This document shows positions 19,779-22,593 of a DNA stretch of 22,593 bases, in pieces. This DNA comes from a virus. The notes under the pieces were generated by a model, which ran no database searches, was not told the DNA's origin, and saw only the letters and a program-made list of their open reading frames with translations. The translations under genes and the position numbers were made by a program. Each line of letters begins with the position of its first letter. The first letter of the stretch is position 1. The stretch covers positions 1-22,593 of the IMG/VR virus record IMGVR_UViG_3300038701_001267, one strand, 5' to 3'.

Positions 19779-20147
19779 ATGGCTATTCAGATTGAGTTTG
19801 AGGGTTACGTGAACGAGGTAAAACCGTTCGATTGGGGGACGGTGTATAACGTGGGGCACCGTCAGGTGATTAAGAATGCGGCGGGTGAGTGGGAGACCGC
19901 CGGATACGACTACTTCGACGTGTCCACCCAAAAGGGGACACCAGAGGTTGCGAAGGATACGAAAGTTCGAGTCAAGGGGACCTTGAAAACTAAACGGTTT
20001 GACAAGAAGGATGGGTCGAAGGGGATTGCGTTGCAGGTGCGCGCGGTCGAACTGGAAGCCCTTGAGAAGAAGCCGGCGACGGTGCCTGAGATGCAACAGG
20101 TGTGGCCGGACTTGAAACAGGTCCCGGCAGATAACGCGCCCTTCTGA
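19779..20147 (+). CDS. Single-stranded DNA-binding protein (SSB-like)
   Basis: The 122-residue product has an OB-fold-like core of strands ('IQIEFEGYVNEVKPFDWGTV', 'YDYFDVSTQKGTPEVAKDTK', 'VRVKGTLKTKRFDKKDGSKG', 'IALQVRAVELEAL') and a C-terminal tip ending 'ADNAPF', like the acidic DDxPF tail through which bacterial SSB recruits partners. It would coat single strands during replication and recombination. A strong AAGGAGAG ribosome binding site (19767-19774) precedes the ATG. The OB-fold call is from strand pattern plus tail. Confidence 0.75.
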   Translation: MAIQIEFEGYVNEVKPFDWGTVYNVGHRQVIKNAAGEWETAGYDYFDVSTQKGTPEVAKDTKVRVKGTLKTKRFDKKDGSKGIALQVRAVELEALEKKPATVPEMQQVWPDLKQVPADNAPF

Positions 20148-20198
20148 TCGGTAGGCTTGGTGTGTAAGTCTTGACCGGTTGGATTGAGGCTAGATTAG

Positions 20199-20222
20199 GT
20201 CCCGTTTCGGCGGGACTTTTTC
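20199..20222 (+). terminator. Rho-independent terminator after the SSB gene
   Basis: GTCCCG (20199-20204) pairs perfectly with CGGGAC (20211-20216) around a six-base loop, followed by five T. It lies about 50 bp after the SSB stop and ends the replication operon. Confidence 0.85.
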
Positions 20223-20309
20223 TTTGCCCGCGACACGCCGGGACAGTAAAAGCCGGTAAACTGGTGCAAGCGTGATTAACCTGGAAACATAAACCAGGGA
20301 GGACAGCAA

Positions 20310-20555
20310 ATGCTAGAGAACCTATTAGAGGCCAAACGGGGCAACCACGGCCCCGGCGGTTGCAAGGTCGCCAAACTGTTCGAAAAAATCGAAACCAAGG
20401 ATGCAGACATTCTGTCCAACGTCCTCGAAAACGAAGACAACTACTCCACGCTAGGAATCTTCAAAGGTCTACGTGAGTCCGGGATAGACGTCGGTTATGG
20501 GAGCCTTCACCGGCACCGTAGAGGCTTGTGCGCGTGTTGGAGGCCTAATGCTTGA
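20310..20555 (+). CDS. Small HTH-like protein coupled to the metallophosphoesterase
   Basis: The 81-residue product reads 'MLENLLEAKRGNHGPGGCKV', 'AKLFEKIETKDADILSNVLE', then 'LRESGIDVGYGSLHRHRRGL' and 'CACWRPNA'. The last part looks like an HTH recognition helix followed by a CxC pair, a plan seen in small actinophage DNA-binding proteins. GGGAGG at 20298-20303 gives the start. The 8-bp overlap with the next gene, and the similar first residues (MLENL in both), suggest the two genes act together. A regulator or a targeting subunit for the nuclease is inferred. Confidence 0.65.
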   Translation: MLENLLEAKRGNHGPGGCKVAKLFEKIETKDADILSNVLENEDNYSTLGIFKGLRESGIDVGYGSLHRHRRGLCACWRPNA

Positions 20556-21717
20556 GAACTTGGAATCGGCAGCACAGGTGAAGTCGAAGCAGAAGGTGAC
20601 ACCGGCGATCGAGTTCGACGGCCAAGAGGGGACAGCGGTAACACCGGGTTACGATGCTGAGCCGGAAAACTTTGACGAGTTCCTCATCGACGCAGGCCTC
20701 GACCCTGCAGATATCGAAGTGATCCCACCCGTTCGCACGTCCCGTTGGCAACAGCAGAAGGATGGCGACCTAGTTTGGCTCACCTCCTACCGTTTCACCT
20801 TTAGACGCCGGAAAGGTGAGATAGACCTACCTCTAGTCATGGCTAACGCTCGCAAGAAAGCGAAAAAGCCGACACCCAAGGCCACAAATGACAGCGCTCT
20901 AGTGGTGCTTTGGTCTGACCTGCAGTTAGGCAAGGTAGACGTCCGTGGCGGCACACCTGAACTGTTGGAACGTATTGAGCTGACCAAGGCGCGACTGTGG
21001 GAGATTGTGAAGCGTGAGAAGCCGTCACAGGTTATCTTCGCAGACCTAGGCGATACGGTCGAGAACTTTCAGAATGCGGCAGCACAACAACAGCTCGCAA
21101 CTAACGATCTGAGCATTATGGAGCAGGTGGATCTCGCAACATCGTTGGCGTGGGAACACATCCGATATCTGGCAGAGAAGGTGCCACAGGTCACCTATGC
21201 CAGTGTAGGAAGCAATCACTGTCAGTGGCGGTCTAATGGGAAGCCGATAGGGAAGTCCACAGACGACTGGGGTGTGTTCATCGGACGACAGTTAGCGCGC
21301 CTCGCCAGTGAGACCGGACACGACAACATTAGATTCCTGGAACCACAACCACACCATGAGTCACTCGCTGTCGATGTCTTCGACGACGGCTTCCACATCC
21401 TCGGAATAGTTCACGGTCACCAGGTAGCACGCCCTGACAGGATGCCCACATGGTGGCGACAACAAGCCTTCGGAGCTCAACCCGTAGCAGATGCTTCCAT
21501 CCTCGTACATGGACATTTCCACCACCTTCGCATCCTCGAAATGGGGTCAGTGGATCGTGGTGAAAATCCGGCATCACGGTTCCTCATCCAAGCCCCCACC
21601 ATGGACAACGGCTCTAGTTGGTTCCGCAAATTCTCTGGTGAGGATTCCCAACCGGGCTTAGCCGTATTCACCCTAGAACGCGGCACAGACTTCACCGGCA
21701 CAGTCCACAAAATATAG
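20548..21717 (+). CDS. Calcineurin-like metallophosphoesterase (DNA-repair exonuclease family)
   Basis: The 389-residue form starts at ATG 20548 (GGAGG at 20539-20543); a start at 20497 lies within the upstream gene. The phosphoesterase signature is present: D124 in 'WSDLQLGKVD', GD at 168-169 in 'ADLGDTVEN', N223-H224 in 'GSNHCQW', H289 and H291 in 'VHGHQ', and H321, H323, H325 and H326 in 'VHGHFHH'. Position 126, usually histidine, is glutamine. The first 110 residues are a variable, charged domain of unknown role. It is likely a nuclease or nucleotide phosphodiesterase related to Mre11/SbcD. Codons favour C and A, unlike the structural genes. Confidence 0.85.
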   Translation: MLENLESAAQVKSKQKVTPAIEFDGQEGTAVTPGYDAEPENFDEFLIDAGLDPADIEVIPPVRTSRWQQQKDGDLVWLTSYRFTFRRRKGEIDLPLVMANARKKAKKPTPKATNDSALVVLWSDLQLGKVDVRGGTPELLERIELTKARLWEIVKREKPSQVIFADLGDTVENFQNAAAQQQLATNDLSIMEQVDLATSLAWEHIRYLAEKVPQVTYASVGSNHCQWRSNGKPIGKSTDDWGVFIGRQLARLASETGHDNIRFLEPQPHHESLAVDVFDDGFHILGIVHGHQVARPDRMPTWWRQQAFGAQPVADASILVHGHFHHLRILEMGSVDRGENPASRFLIQAPTMDNGSSWFRKFSGEDSQPGLAVFTLERGTDFTGTVHKI

Positions 21718-21731
21718 AGAAAGGTAAAACC

Positions 21732-21908
21732 ATGTCAGACAATGAAGCAATGCTTACCCGCCTAGCACAACACCGTGAACGCATGGCAGAAGCCGGCAAC
21801 CTCACCACAGCCCGCTTCGACAAATCCCAACAAAACCTGCTAACACAAGAAATCGTGGACTACTGGCGCGATATGTCCGCCTATTACGACCGAGAGCATG
21901 ACGGGTAG
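21732..21908 (+). CDS. Small helical protein, unknown
   Basis: The 58-residue frame ('MSDNEAMLTRLAQHRERMAE', 'TTARFDKSQQNLLTQEIVDY', 'WRDMSAYYDREHDG') is helical, basic in the middle and acidic at its end. AAAGG at 21720-21724 precedes the ATG. It overlaps the HNH gene start by 11 bp. Codons are strikingly C/A-rich (CAA, AAC, ACC). No family is recognised. Confidence 0.7.
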   Translation: MSDNEAMLTRLAQHRERMAEAGNLTTARFDKSQQNLLTQEIVDYWRDMSAYYDREHDG

Positions 21909-22230
21909 ATTTAACAAACCCTGTCTCAAATGTGGCATCCTCACAAAAGCCGGCAGCTACTGCGAAACACACAAACCGGTCAAAGAGGACAGCCCACGCC
22001 GTAAAGCAATCAAAGCCGAACGTTACGACGCAACCTACAAAAGGTTAGCAAAACACGTCCGAGCAACCACAACCCAATGCCACATCTGTGGCGGACCCTG
22101 GCGACCTAACGATCCATGGGAAGCCGACCACGTAGACCCAGGCAACCCCGACGCCAAATACTTACTCGCCGGTGCACACAGGTCATGCAACCAAAAACGT
22201 GGAAACAAAAAAATAAACCCACCAGGGTAG
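21898..22230 (+). CDS. HNH endonuclease, terminase-associated type
   Basis: The 110-residue protein has a short CxxC ('CLKCG') near residue 9, then 'CHICGGPWRPNDPWEADHVD' at about 61-80 and 'LAGAHRSCNQKRGNKK' at 91-105. DH (77-78), H94, C97 and N98 fit the HNH metal and catalytic positions, with C61, C64 and C97 probable zinc ligands. HNH proteins next to terminase in cos-type phages take part in DNA packaging and cut at cos. The next gene after the gap may be terminase, which fits this. Codons are C/A-rich. Confidence 0.88.
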   Translation: MTGRFNKPCLKCGILTKAGSYCETHKPVKEDSPRRKAIKAERYDATYKRLAKHVRATTTQCHICGGPWRPNDPWEADHVDPGNPDAKYLLAGAHRSCNQKRGNKKINPPG

Positions 22231-22565
22231 GGGCACCCCTCCGGCAGGGTCACCCCACAAACTTTCACACAACACAACCCCAACCCACCAAAACAGAAAA
22301 CATTCGACTACCCCGATGGGAAGCCGAAACACCTCGCCTCACAGCAAAAACATTTTCAATACCCACCGGGGGGGAGGGTAGCCCCCCACCCCCTACCCAC
22401 ACACACCACAACCCACAACCAACACACACCACCCCCACCCCACCACCACACCACCACACAACAAAAAAACAAAACCAAAAAACTTTTTACACCACAACAA
22501 CCACACCCCAACAGGGGGTAGGCGTACCAAAAGGGAGTGGGCTAAATCCTAAAAAGGGAAACAGA
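22231..22565. other. C/A-rich gene-free gap, candidate cos or packaging region
   Basis: No gene with a credible start lies in these 335 bp. From 22382 to 22513 the plus strand has no G at all (132 bases) and only six T, an extreme strand bias. Just before it GGGGGGG-AGGGTAG-CCCCCC forms an inverted repeat around 22368-22387, overlapping GGGTAG / CTACCC (22376-22397 region). Near 22514 there is GGGGGTAGG. In cos phages a gap between an HNH gene and terminase often carries the cos site; the cut position is not identified. Confidence 0.5.
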
Positions 22566-22593
22566 ATGTACCCGACGCCCCATTTCCTCCCTT
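22566..22593 (+). CDS. Start of a gene running off the window (possibly terminase)
   Basis: ATG 22566 follows AAAAAGGGA (22551-22559) at a normal spacing and opens 'MYPTPHFLP' to the last base. The gene continues beyond the window, so its identity is not visible. A terminase small or large subunit would be expected after an HNH gene and a cos-like gap. Confidence 0.4.

Noticed and set aside
22265-22459. 64-residue minus-strand frame rich in tryptophan, glycine and cysteine
   Set aside because: Direct translation of the C/A-only tract; low complexity and no ribosome binding site.

Overview
The window is part of a tailed, siphovirus-type bacteriophage genome that very probably infects an actinobacterium. 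The host call rests on two WhiB-like iron-sulfur regulators (a family confined to Actinobacteria and their phages), actinophage-style gene content, many GTG starts and repeated promoter-on-start-codon architecture typical of leaderless actinobacterial mRNAs. GC content looks moderate (roughly low to mid 50s per cent by eye), which would fit a lower-GC Microbacteriaceae or freshwater actinobacterial host better than Mycobacterium or Streptomyces; that part is inference. No integrase, portal or large terminase is visible, so lifestyle is not settled.

Region by region. 1-216: C-terminus of the major capsid protein, then a terminator. 285-2685: an inserted cassette of a GT4-type glycosyltransferase, a reverse-strand methyltransferase and a GT2-type glycosyltransferase, with leaderless promoters, one of them bidirectional. 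2702-11071: head-tail connector, tail terminator, tail tube, tail assembly chaperones joined by a -1 frameshift, tape measure, collagen-like fibre and further tail proteins. 11075-12427: lysis block with an M23 endolysin and three small membrane proteins, closed by a bidirectional terminator. 12532-13442: a control region with a divergently transcribed HTH protein, small membrane proteins and the first WhiB. 13468-15727: recombination operon (YqaJ-type exonuclease, HTH and ribbon-helix-helix proteins, probable single-strand annealing protein). 15728-16682: two repeat-rich regulatory stretches flanking a small gene and the second WhiB. 16683-20147: Holliday-junction-resolvase-like nuclease, HNH protein, a structured leader RNA, a winged-helix replication protein, a G39P-like helicase-loader candidate, small zinc proteins and an SSB. 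20310-22230: a small HTH-like protein, a metallophosphoesterase, a small helical protein and an HNH endonuclease. 22231-22565: gene-free and extremely C/A-rich, a good candidate for cos or packaging DNA, followed by the start of another gene, possibly terminase.

The genes group into virion assembly, lysis and early DNA metabolism. The exonuclease, annealing protein, resolvase and SSB could together make a phage recombination system; the HTH, RHH and two WhiB proteins look like its regulators. The most unusual signals are (i) a repeated layout in which a -10 hexamer sits 6-7 nt from the start codon of at least eight genes, including one self-overlapping -10 that appears to start two opposite leaderless genes; (ii) a leader before the replication gene with a strong promoter, a 16-codon peptide ORF and two mutually exclusive hairpins; and (iii) repeat and palindrome arrays around the second WhiB gene.
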